DNA of 30,255 nt from contig CAZEMR010000037.1 in assembly GCA_964513465.1 (NCBI GenBank), positions 1 to 30,255 of the forward strand, read 5' to 3'. This stretch comes from CAZEMR01 sp964513465 (lineage in GTDB: Bacteria > Bacteroidota > Ignavibacteria > Kapaibacteriales > UBA2268). This document shows positions 7,731-16,299 of the stretch, in pieces. The position numbers and the translations under genes were made by a program. Each line of letters opens with the position of its first letter. Position 1 is the stretch's first letter. The notes under the pieces are model-generated. The model saw only the letters and a program-made list of their open reading frames with translations, was not told where the DNA came from and did not search any database.

Positions 7731-10700
7731 ATGAAGCTCCGGATTGCTTTGTATGCCGTTTGGGCGTTGCTTTCGTGTGGCGCTCTCTACGCCGGGCCAG
7801 GCCCGTATGATAAGTCGCAATGCTTTATCGAAAACAGAGGGCAGTGGCCCTCTGAAGTTTTATTTCTCGCCAGGAATAATGGAGAAAATATCTGGATAAC
7901 CCGCAATGGCGCGGTTTATGACCATTTTGAAATTGCCAGTGCTATGGCTTCGAAATCTATGTTGCCGGACGATTCGCATCATCCGGTGCCATATCTCGTT
8001 CGCGGGCATGTGGTCGGAATGCGGATAGACGGCAGCTCTTTCGATCCTGATATTTTGCCCCGGGATAAACAAAATTCATATTATAATTATTTCCGTGGAA
8101 GAGACCGCTCGCAATGGGTTTCAGGGGTTAATCTGTATAAGGAGGTAGGTCTTGGAAATATCTACGAGGGGATCGATATCCGTTATTATTTCGACGAGGG
8201 AAGTGTCCGGTATGATTATATCGTCAGTCCCGGATCGGACCCTTCGCAGATCCGAATGAGTTTTGAGGGGCAGGACGGCTTAGATATCGGGCCTTTCGGG
8301 GAATTAATACTCAATACCTCGCTTGGGGAAGTAAAGCATTGCAAAATATATGCTTATCAGGAATCCGGCGGAGGCCGCAAAACAGTCGATGCACGATTTA
8401 TCTCTGATGGCCACGTGATTCGCTTCGAATGCGGGGACTACGATCCGAACCGCGAATTGATTATTGATCCCCTGATCTGGTCTACATATCTTGGCGGCAA
8501 CAACAAGGAGGGCTATAATACGGGATATTATACCGGCCGCAATTCGATTGTGCTCGGCCCTGACCGGAATATATATGTAACCGGGGGCACGCTTTCGGCT
8601 AATTTCCCGTCGACGACGGGGGCATATGATGAGGCTTTCGATCGTTCGCATAGTGCTGTGTTCGTGTCGTTATTGAGTCATGACGGCTCCAATCTGGAAT
8701 TCAGCACCTTTATCGAAGGCAACGGCGTGGAGGATTGCAATTCGATCGAGCTGGACTCCTTGGGGAATGTATGGATAACGGGATTTACCGGATCGTCGGA
8801 TTTCCCGGTTACTATCGATGCGATCGATACGACGTGCACAAATAACGACATATTTATCAGCAAGCTCTCGGCGGACGGATCGCGCCTTTTGTATTCCACA
8901 TTGCTCGGCGGCGCTGGGATTGACGTGGTCACCTGCCACCAATTGGATAATCTGGGAAATATATATCTGACAGGTTATACCACGGGGCATTTCCCTACCA
9001 CCCGAATTGCTTACGACAGGAGATTCGACTCGACAGGCACCGGTACTTTTGATATTTTCGTCACTAAAATGAGAGCGGATGGCAGCGATCTGATTTATTC
9101 GACTTATATCGGAGGATCGAGGAGCGACAAATCGCTTTCGCTTGCGATCGATGCCAATCATTACGTTTACATCACCGGCCACACCGGATCGAGGAATTTC
9201 CCAACCACCCCCGGAGCGTATCAGAGAAATTTCGACAGTGGCACTACTGATTGCTTTATTCTGAAATTAAATAATAATGGCAGCGATCTTGTGTTTTCGA
9301 CCTATCTTGGCGGAGAATCCGACGAATACGGCAATTCGGTTGTACTCGACCGCGGGGCCAATCCCGTGATTACCGGAGTAACCCAATCCTCGCGATTCCC
9401 GATTGTGGGCGGAGTCGACGACAGGAAATCCGGCGGTACGGATGCGTTTGTCAGTTCGGTATCGAGCGACGGACGCACGCTGAGGTTTTCTACGTATCTG
9501 GGCGGCCAGGCTCAGGAAAACGCATCTTCGCTGGCATTGGATGAATTTGATAATATTTATATTGTGGGCAATACCGAAAGCGAGGATTTCCCGACTACCC
9601 GCGACGCAATGGTCAAGAAAATTGTCGACGAAGAAAATATGGTGTTCACCACTATGCTTTCGCCTGATGCCGGAGAAATCGCCTATTCTACTTTGGTCGG
9701 CGAATCCAACATAAGCTGGTTTTATTATTTCGAGCCATTCGTTTCCATTCTGCTGGATTCGGCTAATAACGTATATCTGAGCGGGCATACGGGATCGCAG
9801 AATTTTCCGGCGACGTATGGGGCTTATGACACCGATTATAATGGCGGAATAACGGATTTATTTGTAATTAAATTCTCGCTGGAGGCATTCAAGATAGAGG
9901 ATATCGACCGCCTGGATTATTGCATCGACGATGAATTCGAGGTGCCTTATTATACAAATATGCATTTCAACAGCGATAATGTATTTACCGCCCAGTTATC
10001 GGATCCTTTCGGCAACTTCAGCAATCCGAGGGCGATAGGATCGCGGGCTGGCACCACAACAGGGATTATAGATTGCAGAATTCCGGAGGATATTCAATAC
10101 GGCAGTGCATACCGAATTCGCGTGGTAAGCTCGTCGCCCTATCGCGAAACCGCGGATAATTCGCGGGATATAACTATTTATCAATTCCCTGAAGCGGAAA
10201 TTATTGGTGATAATAAGTATTGCAATGACGACAGCCTGCACAGATATTACGATCCCGTGGTCCATCCCGCCACACGAAACACATGGATTGTAGAGGGCGG
10301 CAGCGTAGTAGTCGGGAAAGATAATTATGCGGATATAAAATGGGACAGCAGTGATATACATAGGATAACACTTATCCAGACCAATAACGGAGGCTGTTCG
10401 GATACCGCGACATTCGAAGTCGAGGTATATGATCGGATTATAAGCGATATCGAAGCCACCCGCGAAGCCTTCTGCATTGGCGAGAGCTCCACTCTGACAG
10501 CGCATCCTGAGGGATATATGTATATATGGAGCACGGGCGAAACCAGTCGGCGGATTGTGGTCGATACCACTGGCTTATACAGCGTGAAGGTCTTTAGCGT
10601 CTATGGATGCCGGGATACCAGCTCGATTAGAATTAATGCATATGATACAATCCCTGGTGAAATCTACGTTTCGGGTAAGCAGCTTTGCGCGGGGCAGCCG

Positions 10701-12908
10701 GTCGTTCTGACCGCATGGCCACCCGGCCTGGATTACTACTGGAACACAGGCGAAAACAGGCAACAGATCAAAGTCGGCGAATCCGGAAAATATACGGTAA
10801 TAATGGAAAGCGGCGGCGGCTGCCGTGATACGGTGTCGATCGAGCTCGAATTCATTGAATCGCCCGAAGCCTCGATAATCGCATCTGCGGAGGCTATATG
10901 TTCAGGCAATTCAGTTACCCTGACCGCAATGCCCGAAAACCTGGAATACCATTGGAGTACCGGCCAGACAACTCGTACCATCATAGTCGATACGCCCGGC
11001 CAATATTCGCTTACCGTTATTAATGAAAATGGCTGCACAGACGATGCCGAAATCGAAATTAAAGTAAGCGAGACGCCCGATGCACAAATTACCGCCTCGA
11101 AAAATATAATCTGCGAGGGAGAAATCTCGACTCTGACAGCAAATCCCGAGGGACATTTATATAAATGGAGTAATGGCCAGACCACTCGCAAAATAACGGT
11201 CAGCAATGCAGGCAGGTATTATGTGCAGGTATCAACTCCCGAAGGTTGCCGGGACACAGCTTCGATAGAAATTGAGAAATATGACAAACCCGAGGCGGAA
11301 ATTCTGTCCGCCGGCAAAACAATTTGCGGGGGCGAAGCGTTGACACTGACCGCAAAGCCTGACGACATGGAATACCTATGGAATACCGGCGATATTTCGC
11401 AGGAGATTACCGTAGCCAGCGGCGGGGTTTATAAAGTAATTGTCCGGAAAGGAACCGGATGCCCGGATACCGCCTCAATAGAAATCAAAGCATTCGAAAA
11501 GCCAGACGCCGAAATCACCGCGCCTGCCAGTGTGATATGCGCCGGTGCAACGATGGATCTGACAGCATTCCCGAATGGGATGCAATACACCTGGAATACC
11601 GGCGACCGCACCCAGACGATCAGCATTACAGAGCCAGGTGTATATAAAGTAATTGTTCGCAATTCGGCGGGTTGCCGCGATACAGCCGAAGTCGAAATCG
11701 GTCTGGAGCCTCCGCCCGATTTAAATATCATCGGAGAGAAGATAATCTGCGCGGGCGCTTCATCCGAATTAAGCGCCAATGAAGTATTCGCTGAGTATTT
11801 GTGGTCGACCGGCGAGACTGCGCCTTCGATCTCCGTATCGCAGGCCGGGGAGTACTGGCTCGAAGTAAGGACCGCCGGTGGCTGCGAAGGTCGCGACACA
11901 ATCCGCATTGATGAAATTAATATCGAATTGCCAAAGCTCGACGGGCACGACTTCGGGATTGTTGATTGCTCGCGTGATCATGAATATATATTCGAATTCC
12001 ACAATCCGAACAAGCATCCGATCACGATCAGCGATATATCAAAACGAGGCAATCGCGATGAATTCGATGTGTGGGGCAATCTTCCGGCCGTAATTCCCGG
12101 GGGCGCAGTGGTGAGATTTACCTTGGTTTTTCGCCCCGAATCAACCGGCCAATTCTCGGAAATTTTCGACATAATTATAAGCGAGCCCTGCGGCGCAATG
12201 CTGGAATATCCCGTCAGCGCGGAATGCTCCGAACAAGCATCCCGTAGCGCAGTCAGCGTCTGGCTGCCGGACATCGAATCCACGCCCGGCAAACACGAGG
12301 ATATTCCGCTAAAAATCCGGCTCGATAAAGGCGATCTGCCCGCTTCATTCGATTATAACGCCCGGATTAAATTCTCGGTTGATTGCTTCCTGCCTGATAA
12401 TAATGCCGGGAATATTCAAAATGATTATGTCATAATTGATCTGAGCGGCAGAGCCGATCTGAACAGTTCCGGCGAACATATGATTGCCCGAATTCCGGGA
12501 ATTGCTTTGCTTGGCGAGAAATTGGAATACACGCTGATAATCGATAAGTTCGAAATTGCTGACACCTCGTTTACTATTTACAAAAAGGACGGTTCGATTT
12601 CCGTTCGGAATATGTGTCTGGACGATCTGCGGCTTATTCGTATGCGCGACCTGACGCGTATCGACATTGCGCCCAATCCGGGTTCGGACATGATCGAAAT
12701 CCGGGTGCATTCGGCCACCGAAGGCCCAAGCCGACTGAATATATATTCCCTTGCCGGGGGCGAGCTATACGAATATCAGTGGCAGGCCGATAAGGGCAGC
12801 GACCGCGTTATTAATCTCGACGCGCGGGAATATCAGACCGGGACATATTTCATAATCCTAAGAACTCCCGGGGGAGTGCTCCGCGAGCAGTTCATGATTG
12901 TTAAATAG
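7731..12908 (+). CDS. Giant T9SS-exported protein with SBBP, Ig/PKD-like and ASH-type domains
   Basis: The 1725-residue product begins with a signal peptide (MKLRIALYAVWALLSCGALY, then AGPG). Residues 25-245 match the region that usually precedes SBBP propellers (FIENRGQWPSEVLFLARN). Residues about 247-715 hold seven SBBP-type units, each with a core like GNIYLTGYT followed by FPTT. A degenerate PKD-like domain (about 820-900) comes next. Seven near-identical Ig-like repeats of about 70 residues follow (about 902-1395), each with the pattern C-x-G-[EQNA]...LTA, [YW]xW[SN]TG, and GC-x-D-T. Residues about 1400-1500 resemble an ASPM-SPD2-Hydin (choice-of-anchor) domain (FGIVDCSRDHEYIFEFHNP). The last 85 residues are a T9SS type A sorting domain (IAPNPGSDMIEIRV ... 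GTYFIILRTPGG). The protein should pass the inner membrane by Sec and the outer membrane by the Por system, and stay on the surface or be released. Adhesion is a plausible but untested role. Confidence 0.93.
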   Translation: MKLRIALYAVWALLSCGALYAGPGPYDKSQCFIENRGQWPSEVLFLARNNGENIWITRNGAVYDHFEIASAMASKSMLPDDSHHPVPYLVRGHVVGMRIDGSSFDPDILPRDKQNSYYNYFRGRDRSQWVSGVNLYKEVGLGNIYEGIDIRYYFDEGSVRYDYIVSPGSDPSQIRMSFEGQDGLDIGPFGELILNTSLGEVKHCKIYAYQESGGGRKTVDARFISDGHVIRFECGDYDPNRELIIDPLIWSTYLGGNNKEGYNTGYYTGRNSIVLGPDRNIYVTGGTLSANFPSTTGAYDEAFDRSHSAVFVSLLSHDGSNLEFSTFIEGNGVEDCNSIELDSLGNVWITGFTGSSDFPVTIDAIDTTCTNNDIFISKLSADGSRLLYSTLLGGAGIDVVTCHQLDNLGNIYLTGYTTGHFPTTRIAYDRRFDSTGTGTFDIFVTKMRADGSDLIYSTYIGGSRSDKSLSLAIDANHYVYITGHTGSRNFPTTPGAYQRNFDSGTTDCFILKLNNNGSDLVFSTYLGGESDEYGNSVVLDRGANPVITGVTQSSRFPIVGGVDDRKSGGTDAFVSSVSSDGRTLRFSTYLGGQAQENASSLALDEFDNIYIVGNTESEDFPTTRDAMVKKIVDEENMVFTTMLSPDAGEIAYSTLVGESNISWFYYFEPFVSILLDSANNVYLSGHTGSQNFPATYGAYDTDYNGGITDLFVIKFSLEAFKIEDIDRLDYCIDDEFEVPYYTNMHFNSDNVFTAQLSDPFGNFSNPRAIGSRAGTTTGIIDCRIPEDIQYGSAYRIRVVSSSPYRETADNSRDITIYQFPEAEIIGDNKYCNDDSLHRYYDPVVHPATRNTWIVEGGSVVVGKDNYADIKWDSSDIHRITLIQTNNGGCSDTATFEVEVYDRIISDIEATREAFCIGESSTLTAHPEGYMYIWSTGETSRRIVVDTTGLYSVKVFSVYGCRDTSSIRINAYDTIPGEIYVSGKQLCAGQPVVLTAWPPGLDYYWNTGENRQQIKVGESGKYTVIMESGGGCRDTVSIELEFIESPEASIIASAEAICSGNSVTLTAMPENLEYHWSTGQTTRTIIVDTPGQYSLTVINENGCTDDAEIEIKVSETPDAQITASKNIICEGEISTLTANPEGHLYKWSNGQTTRKITVSNAGRYYVQVSTPEGCRDTASIEIEKYDKPEAEILSAGKTICGGEALTLTAKPDDMEYLWNTGDISQEITVASGGVYKVIVRKGTGCPDTASIEIKAFEKPDAEITAPASVICAGATMDLTAFPNGMQYTWNTGDRTQTISITEPGVYKVIVRNSAGCRDTAEVEIGLEPPPDLNIIGEKIICAGASSELSANEVFAEYLWSTGETAPSISVSQAGEYWLEVRTAGGCEGRDTIRIDEINIELPKLDGHDFGIVDCSRDHEYIFEFHNPNKHPITISDISKRGNRDEFDVWGNLPAVIPGGAVVRFTLVFRPESTGQFSEIFDIIISEPCGAMLEYPVSAECSEQASRSAVSVWLPDIESTPGKHEDIPLKIRLDKGDLPASFDYNARIKFSVDCFLPDNNAGNIQNDYVIIDLSGRADLNSSGEHMIARIPGIALLGEKLEYTLIIDKFEIADTSFTIYKKDGSISVRNMCLDDLRLIRMRDLTRIDIAPNPGSDMIEIRVHSATEGPSRLNIYSLAGGELYEYQWQADKGSDRVINLDAREYQTGTYFIILRTPGGVLREQFMIVK
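8475..9880 (+). repeat. Seven SBBP beta-propeller-type repeats within the giant gene
   Basis: Seven coding repeats share a core such as GNVWITGFTGSSDFP, GNIYLTGYT, NVYLSGHTGSQNFP, followed by a threonine/glycine-rich turn and a strand like LIYSTYIGG or LVFSTYLGG. The spacing is about 55-70 residues. They are typical of SBBP repeats expected to form a beta-propeller. Confidence 0.85.
10437..11920 (+). repeat. Seven tandem ~70-residue Ig/PKD-like repeats within the giant gene
   Basis: Repeat starts can be anchored on the codons for the conserved Cys near 10475, 10688, 10899, 11112, 11323, 11538 and 11749, giving a period of about 210-213 nt. Each unit has one Cys near its start and one in a GC-x-D-T motif near its end, so each could form an internal disulfide. 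DNA identity between units is clearly lower than protein similarity, so the duplications are not recent. Confidence 0.85.
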
Positions 12909-12939
12909 ATTTATAATAAAATAGCATTTATATGAATTT

Positions 12940-12972
12940 GCCGCCGGTGGAATAGCCCTCCGGCGGCTTTTT
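12940..12972 (+). terminator. Rho-independent terminator after the giant gene
   Basis: The stem GCCGCCGG (12940-12947) pairs perfectly with CCGGCGGC (12960-12967) around a 12-nt loop and is followed by five T residues. It lies about 30 nt after the TAG stop of the giant gene. Confidence 0.88.
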
Positions 12973-13068
12973 ATTGTTATACCAGAGTGAATTTTGGAAT
13001 CGAATGATACTATCAATTAAAGACATGCTTATCCGTTTATTATATAGATTCTTTATATAGAGGTTACG

Positions 13069-14046
13069 ATGAAAAACTTGTTTGCGGTAATTATAATACT
13101 TGTTTTGTCCGGATTTGCCGGATGCAATGCACAAAATGATAATAATTCAGATAATAAATTAAACGAGAAGGAGACTATGAAATCCGAAAAATATAATGAG
13201 CTGACACCCGAAGAGCGGCGAGTGATAATCGACAAGGGCACCGAGATGCCATTCACCGGAGAATATGTCCACAACAAAGAGACCGGCACATATCTCTGCA
13301 AGCGCTGCGATGCACCGCTATACCGCTCGGGCGATAAATTCGAATCCGGCTGCGGATGGCCCAGCTTCGACGACGAGATCGAGGGCGCGGTCGAACGCAT
13401 ACCCGATGCCGACGGCCACCGCACCGAGATCGTCTGCGCCAACTGCGGCGCCCACCTCGGGCATGTATTTAAGGGCGAAGGCTTTACGCCCAAGGATACC
13501 CGCCACTGCGTGAATTCAATATCGCTTAATTTCACTGCAGAGGATGCGGCTGTCGATCAGGAAATCCAGCGCGCGGTGTTCGCCTCAGGCTGCTTCTGGG
13601 GCACCGAGTACCACATGAGCAAGGCCGAGGGCGTGATATCGACAGATGTCGGCTATACCGGCGGCCATATTGAGCACCCCACCTACAAGCAGGTATGCTC
13701 GGGCCGCACAGGCCACGCCGAGGCGGTCGAAGTATATTTCGACCCTGCGAAAATCTCGTACGAAGAGCTGGCCAAATTATTCTTCGAAACTCACGACCCG
13801 ACCCAGGTCAACCGCCAGGGCCCGGACGTAGGCGAGCAATACCGCTCGGCAGTATTCTACACCAACGACGAGCAGAAACGCGTAGCCGAGAAACTGGTCG
13901 GCATACTCGAGGAAAAGGGATACAACATCGCCACGGAAATCGAGCCGGCAGGCAAATTCTGGGAGGCCGAGGACTACCACCAGGACTACTACGACACCAA
14001 GGGCACGCGCCCATACTGCCACTTCTACACCAAGCGCTTCGATTGA
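13069..14046 (+). CDS. msrAB: Lipoprotein MsrB-MsrA fusion, peptide methionine sulfoxide reductase
   Basis: The 325-residue product repairs both R- and S-methionine sulfoxide. A lipoprotein signal peptide ends in the lipobox GFAGC, with C19 as the lipidated residue, so the enzyme should be membrane-anchored outside the cytoplasm. The MsrB domain (about 40-155) has two zinc CxxC pairs (C77/C80, C123/C126) and the catalytic C147 in RHCVNS. The MsrA domain (about 167-325) has catalytic C175 in the GCFWG motif, followed by GYTGGHIEHPTYKQV and GEQYRSAVFY. The order is MsrB first. An internal ATG at 13177 (residue 37), preceded by AAGGAG, could give a cytoplasmic form, but its 3-nt spacing is short. 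A terminator follows 35 nt after the stop. The second half of the gene uses many C-ending codons. Confidence 0.96.
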   Translation: MKNLFAVIIILVLSGFAGCNAQNDNNSDNKLNEKETMKSEKYNELTPEERRVIIDKGTEMPFTGEYVHNKETGTYLCKRCDAPLYRSGDKFESGCGWPSFDDEIEGAVERIPDADGHRTEIVCANCGAHLGHVFKGEGFTPKDTRHCVNSISLNFTAEDAAVDQEIQRAVFASGCFWGTEYHMSKAEGVISTDVGYTGGHIEHPTYKQVCSGRTGHAEAVEVYFDPAKISYEELAKLFFETHDPTQVNRQGPDVGEQYRSAVFYTNDEQKRVAEKLVGILEEKGYNIATEIEPAGKFWEAEDYHQDYYDTKGTRPYCHFYTKRFD

Positions 14047-14080
14047 TCGGAATAATTAGTCGAATAAATATATATACGAA

Positions 14081-14107
14081 AGCCGGGTCAATCGCCCGGC
14101 TTTTTTT
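14081..14107 (+). terminator. Rho-independent terminator after msrAB
   Basis: AGCCGGG (14081-14087) pairs with CCCGGCT (14095-14101) around a 7-nt loop and is followed by a run of T residues. Confidence 0.88.
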
Positions 14108-14153
14108 GTGGGGATAAGAATTCTATTTATAAACTGTTAAATGCAGTTATATC

Positions 14154-14184
14154 TTTTATAAGATATTAGTTTTTTCTATTTTTG
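14154..14184 (+). promoter_or_regulatory. Possible promoter of the ATPase/TOPRIM module
   Basis: TATTTTTG at 14177-14184 fits TAnnTTTG exactly, with a TTTT at 14154-14157, 19 nt upstream, as a weak -33 element. Transcription would start near 14191, about 23 nt before the ATG at 14214. Confidence 0.45.
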
Positions 14185-14213
14185 GGAAAATCATAAATAT
14201 TGCTGGAAATGAT

Positions 14214-15278
14214 ATGCAGGATTTTATCAAAACATTAGAAATCAGGAACTATAAGTCAATCAGACATGCTAAGCTTGATTGCAGAAAAATCAATATATTG
14301 GTTGGCCGGCCGAATGTTGGCAAATCCAATCTGATCGAGGCGCTGTCGCTTTTGGCAAAACCCACAGAGAAAGCATTTTTCGGGGATTATATTGTTTACA
14401 ATGAAGATATTTCTAATTTGTTTCGCGACAGGAATATCAACGAACCGATCTCTGTGGTTTCTGATGTTAAAACCGCGATCTTCAGATATTTCCAGAAAAA
14501 CAATGTATTCGCATTTCTCGCAGGTGATAATTTCGACGATGAACAAATGGAGAATCTGAAAAATATTGATGAGTATAAGCAATTCGAGGGTAAATATAAT
14601 GAACTAAAAAACAAAAATGATACTCCGGGGAATGTATATTTTTCCCAAATTCAAAAAAATGGCGCTCATTCGCTCGATCCGATCGAACAGACTGTGAAGA
14701 GATACATTTTCCGCAGAGATGCCCAAAGGGATAATCCGGAGCTAGGCAATCTGATTTCTCCATTCGGAGAGAATTTTTTTAAAGTGCTTATAACGAGCAG
14801 ATATTTGAAAGAAAACCTTAAAGAATATTTTGGAGATTATCAACTTGAAATAGTGTATAATAGTATAAATAATGATTTATATATTCAAAAAAATCTTGAA
14901 GGGATTGTATATCCTTTGCCATTTGTATTAGTGGCCGATACTCTTCAAAGGATTCTGTTTTATAAAGCTGCTATTGATTCCAACAGCGGTTCGGTTTTAT
15001 TATTTGAGGAGCCTGAAGTGAATTCATTCCCGCCATATGTGATCGATCTTGCAAATGCAATAGCGATGGACGAAAAGAATCAATTTTTTATATCTACACA
15101 TAGTCCTTACCTGGTAATTAATTTGCTCGAATCTGCTTATGACAAAGCTGCTCTTTTTGTAATGGATTATGCGGATCATGAGACTAATGTTATAAGAATT
15201 CCTCCTGATCAAATATCAAAAGTCCTCGAGCACGGATATGACTTTTTTCTCAATATGGAGGAATTCACACATGAATAA
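14214..15278 (+). CDS. RecF/OLD-like ABC-type ATPase, defence-module candidate
   Basis: The 354-residue product is an AAA_15/AAA_21-type ATPase. It has the N-terminal LEIRNYKSIRHAKLD start typical of RecF, SMC and OLD heads, and Walker A GRPNVGKSN at residues 31-39. The middle (about 60-235) is variable. ABC features then appear: ADTLQRILFY (241-250) in signature position, Walker B SVLLFEEPE (260-268) with catalytic E266, a D-loop-like EVNSF, and the H-loop STHSPY with H296. There is no C-terminal TOPRIM nuclease as in OLD or GajA; instead the next gene, overlapping by 8 nt, encodes a TOPRIM-like protein. This is the AriA-AriB (PARIS) type of arrangement, but family membership is not shown. 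Base composition is more AT-rich than the neighbours, which suggests acquisition by transfer. Confidence 0.85.
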   Translation: MQDFIKTLEIRNYKSIRHAKLDCRKINILVGRPNVGKSNLIEALSLLAKPTEKAFFGDYIVYNEDISNLFRDRNINEPISVVSDVKTAIFRYFQKNNVFAFLAGDNFDDEQMENLKNIDEYKQFEGKYNELKNKNDTPGNVYFSQIQKNGAHSLDPIEQTVKRYIFRRDAQRDNPELGNLISPFGENFFKVLITSRYLKENLKEYFGDYQLEIVYNSINNDLYIQKNLEGIVYPLPFVLVADTLQRILFYKAAIDSNSGSVLLFEEPEVNSFPPYVIDLANAIAMDEKNQFFISTHSPYLVINLLESAYDKAALFVMDYADHETNVIRIPPDQISKVLEHGYDFFLNMEEFTHE

Positions 15279-15846
15279 TGAATTTATTATTTATACCGAG
15301 GGGAATGCCGATGAAGCAATTTTTAGATCGATAGCTGAAAGATTATACAGTGAATTTAATTTACCCAGGAATTTTATTGTAAAATCTCGCAGAAAAGGCG
15401 GATTTTTAGAAGTAATTAAGGCCATTCGTGAACACGATGCTCCATGTATTGGTGTAGTGGACAAAGATAAGACGCCAATTCATCAAAATGAAATAAATCG
15501 TTTTGCTTTATGTTTTTCGAGCAGCAATTACAATATTTATTATAAAATAATTAATGAGCATTATAAATATCTTATTGTAATCGACCCGGCTATTGAAAAG
15601 TGGCTCTTTGATTCGGCTTTGGAAGCAGGAATAAAGCCAAGGGAATGTGGTATTCCAGATGATTTTAAATTATTTGTTGAAATTGCTAAGACCGCATCAA
15701 GGAAAAACAAATTTGTTAACTTATTTAAAAAAATATATAAACAGGGAATAAGGCCGTTTAACAGAATTGTTCTTTTGACATATCTAATGGCATATTATCA
15801 TTTTATAGGAAATCCCCGCCGCGGATCAGGCGGCGGGGCGAATTAA
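15271..15846 (+). CDS. TOPRIM-like partner of the ATPase, possible effector
   Basis: The start is the ATG at 15271, preceded by GGAGGA at proper spacing and overlapping the ATPase stop by 8 nt; an in-frame upstream GTG/ATG-type extension to 15238 is unlikely. The 191-residue product opens with FIIYTEGNADEAIF (E10) and continues to PCIGVVDKDKTP (D64, D66). This layout of an early Glu and a DxD after a hydrophobic strand is the TOPRIM nuclease/primase signature. A segment YLIVIDPAIEKWLFDSAL follows at 100-117. It would be the candidate nuclease or effector of the pair, with the ATPase as sensor. The last residues (GNPRRGSGGGAN) are encoded by a terminator hairpin, so the natural C-terminus may have been replaced or lost. 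It is shorter than AriB/DUF4435 proteins (about 300). The TOPRIM call comes from motifs only. Confidence 0.7.
   Translation: MNNEFIIYTEGNADEAIFRSIAERLYSEFNLPRNFIVKSRRKGGFLEVIKAIREHDAPCIGVVDKDKTPIHQNEINRFALCFSSSNYNIYYKIINEHYKYLIVIDPAIEKWLFDSALEAGIKPRECGIPDDFKLFVEIAKTASRKNKFVNLFKKIYKQGIRPFNRIVLLTYLMAYYHFIGNPRRGSGGGAN
15814..15838 (-). terminator. GC-rich hairpin between convergent genes
   Basis: CCCCGCCGC (15814-15822) pairs perfectly with GCGGCGGGG (15830-15838) around a 7-nt loop. On the minus strand it lies 9 nt after the VOC gene stop and is followed by ATTTCC, so it most likely terminates that gene. The plus strand has no T run after it. It lies inside the 3' end of the TOPRIM-like gene. 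Confidence 0.65.
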
Positions 15847-15847
15847 C

Positions 15848-16213
15848 TTATTTCTCCGAATAGACGCCGAGGCGGTTGCCTTCGGTGTCGGCGAATAGCG
15901 CGAAATAGCCGCGGTTTTCGGCTTCGATCTTTGTTTTGGGCCGGAGCGTTTTGCCGCCTGCCTTTTCTGCGCGGGCCAGGAATTCGTCGATGCCGCCATC
16001 CCAGCCGAAGGTGAGGGTGACGCCGTCGGGCGATGGCTTCATTGATTCGTGCTGCGAAATTGCGCCCTCGGCGTTGGAGCCGGCCGGGAAGAATGCCATC
16101 TTCTCGCCGTCGCCTTCGCAGCGATTGAGCGTGATGCCGAATACGTTTTCGTAGAATTTGACTGCGCGGTCGAAGTCCGATGCGGGTATTTCGAAAAAGC
16201 TGATCAGGTTCAT
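15848..16213 (-). CDS. VOC-superfamily (glyoxalase/bleomycin-resistance-like) protein
   Basis: The 121-residue product has the single-module VOC fold. It starts with ISFFEIPASDFDRAVKFYEN, has the central FFPAGSNAEGAISQH, and ends with YFALFADTEGNRLGVYS, which is the usual last strand containing D/E and G-N-x-[LI]-G. Proteins of this size act as dimers and bind small molecules or catalyse metal-dependent lyase/dioxygenase chemistry; the substrate cannot be told. GAGGCAGG precedes the ATG. It is downstream of an AraC-type regulator gene with an 86-nt gap and could share its transcript. Confidence 0.9.
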   Translation of the reverse strand: MNLISFFEIPASDFDRAVKFYENVFGITLNRCEGDGEKMAFFPAGSNAEGAISQHESMKPSPDGVTLTFGWDGGIDEFLARAEKAGGKTLRPKTKIEAENRGYFALFADTEGNRLGVYSEK

Positions 16214-16299
16214 TGCCTGCCTCGTTTGATTGGTTGAACAAAATTGACAATGCGAAATTACGATCCTGCCGCGCCGGAAAATTGTAAAAAAACGACATT

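Noticed and set aside
7302..7731. tRNA-Pro 3' end as an attachment site of an integrated element
   Set aside because: No integrase gene and no repeat of the tRNA 3' end was seen downstream in the window.
7551..7820. Minus-strand 89-codon frame overlapping the start of the giant gene
   Set aside because: Low-complexity AT-rich translation overlapping the signal-peptide region of a strong gene; no start signal.
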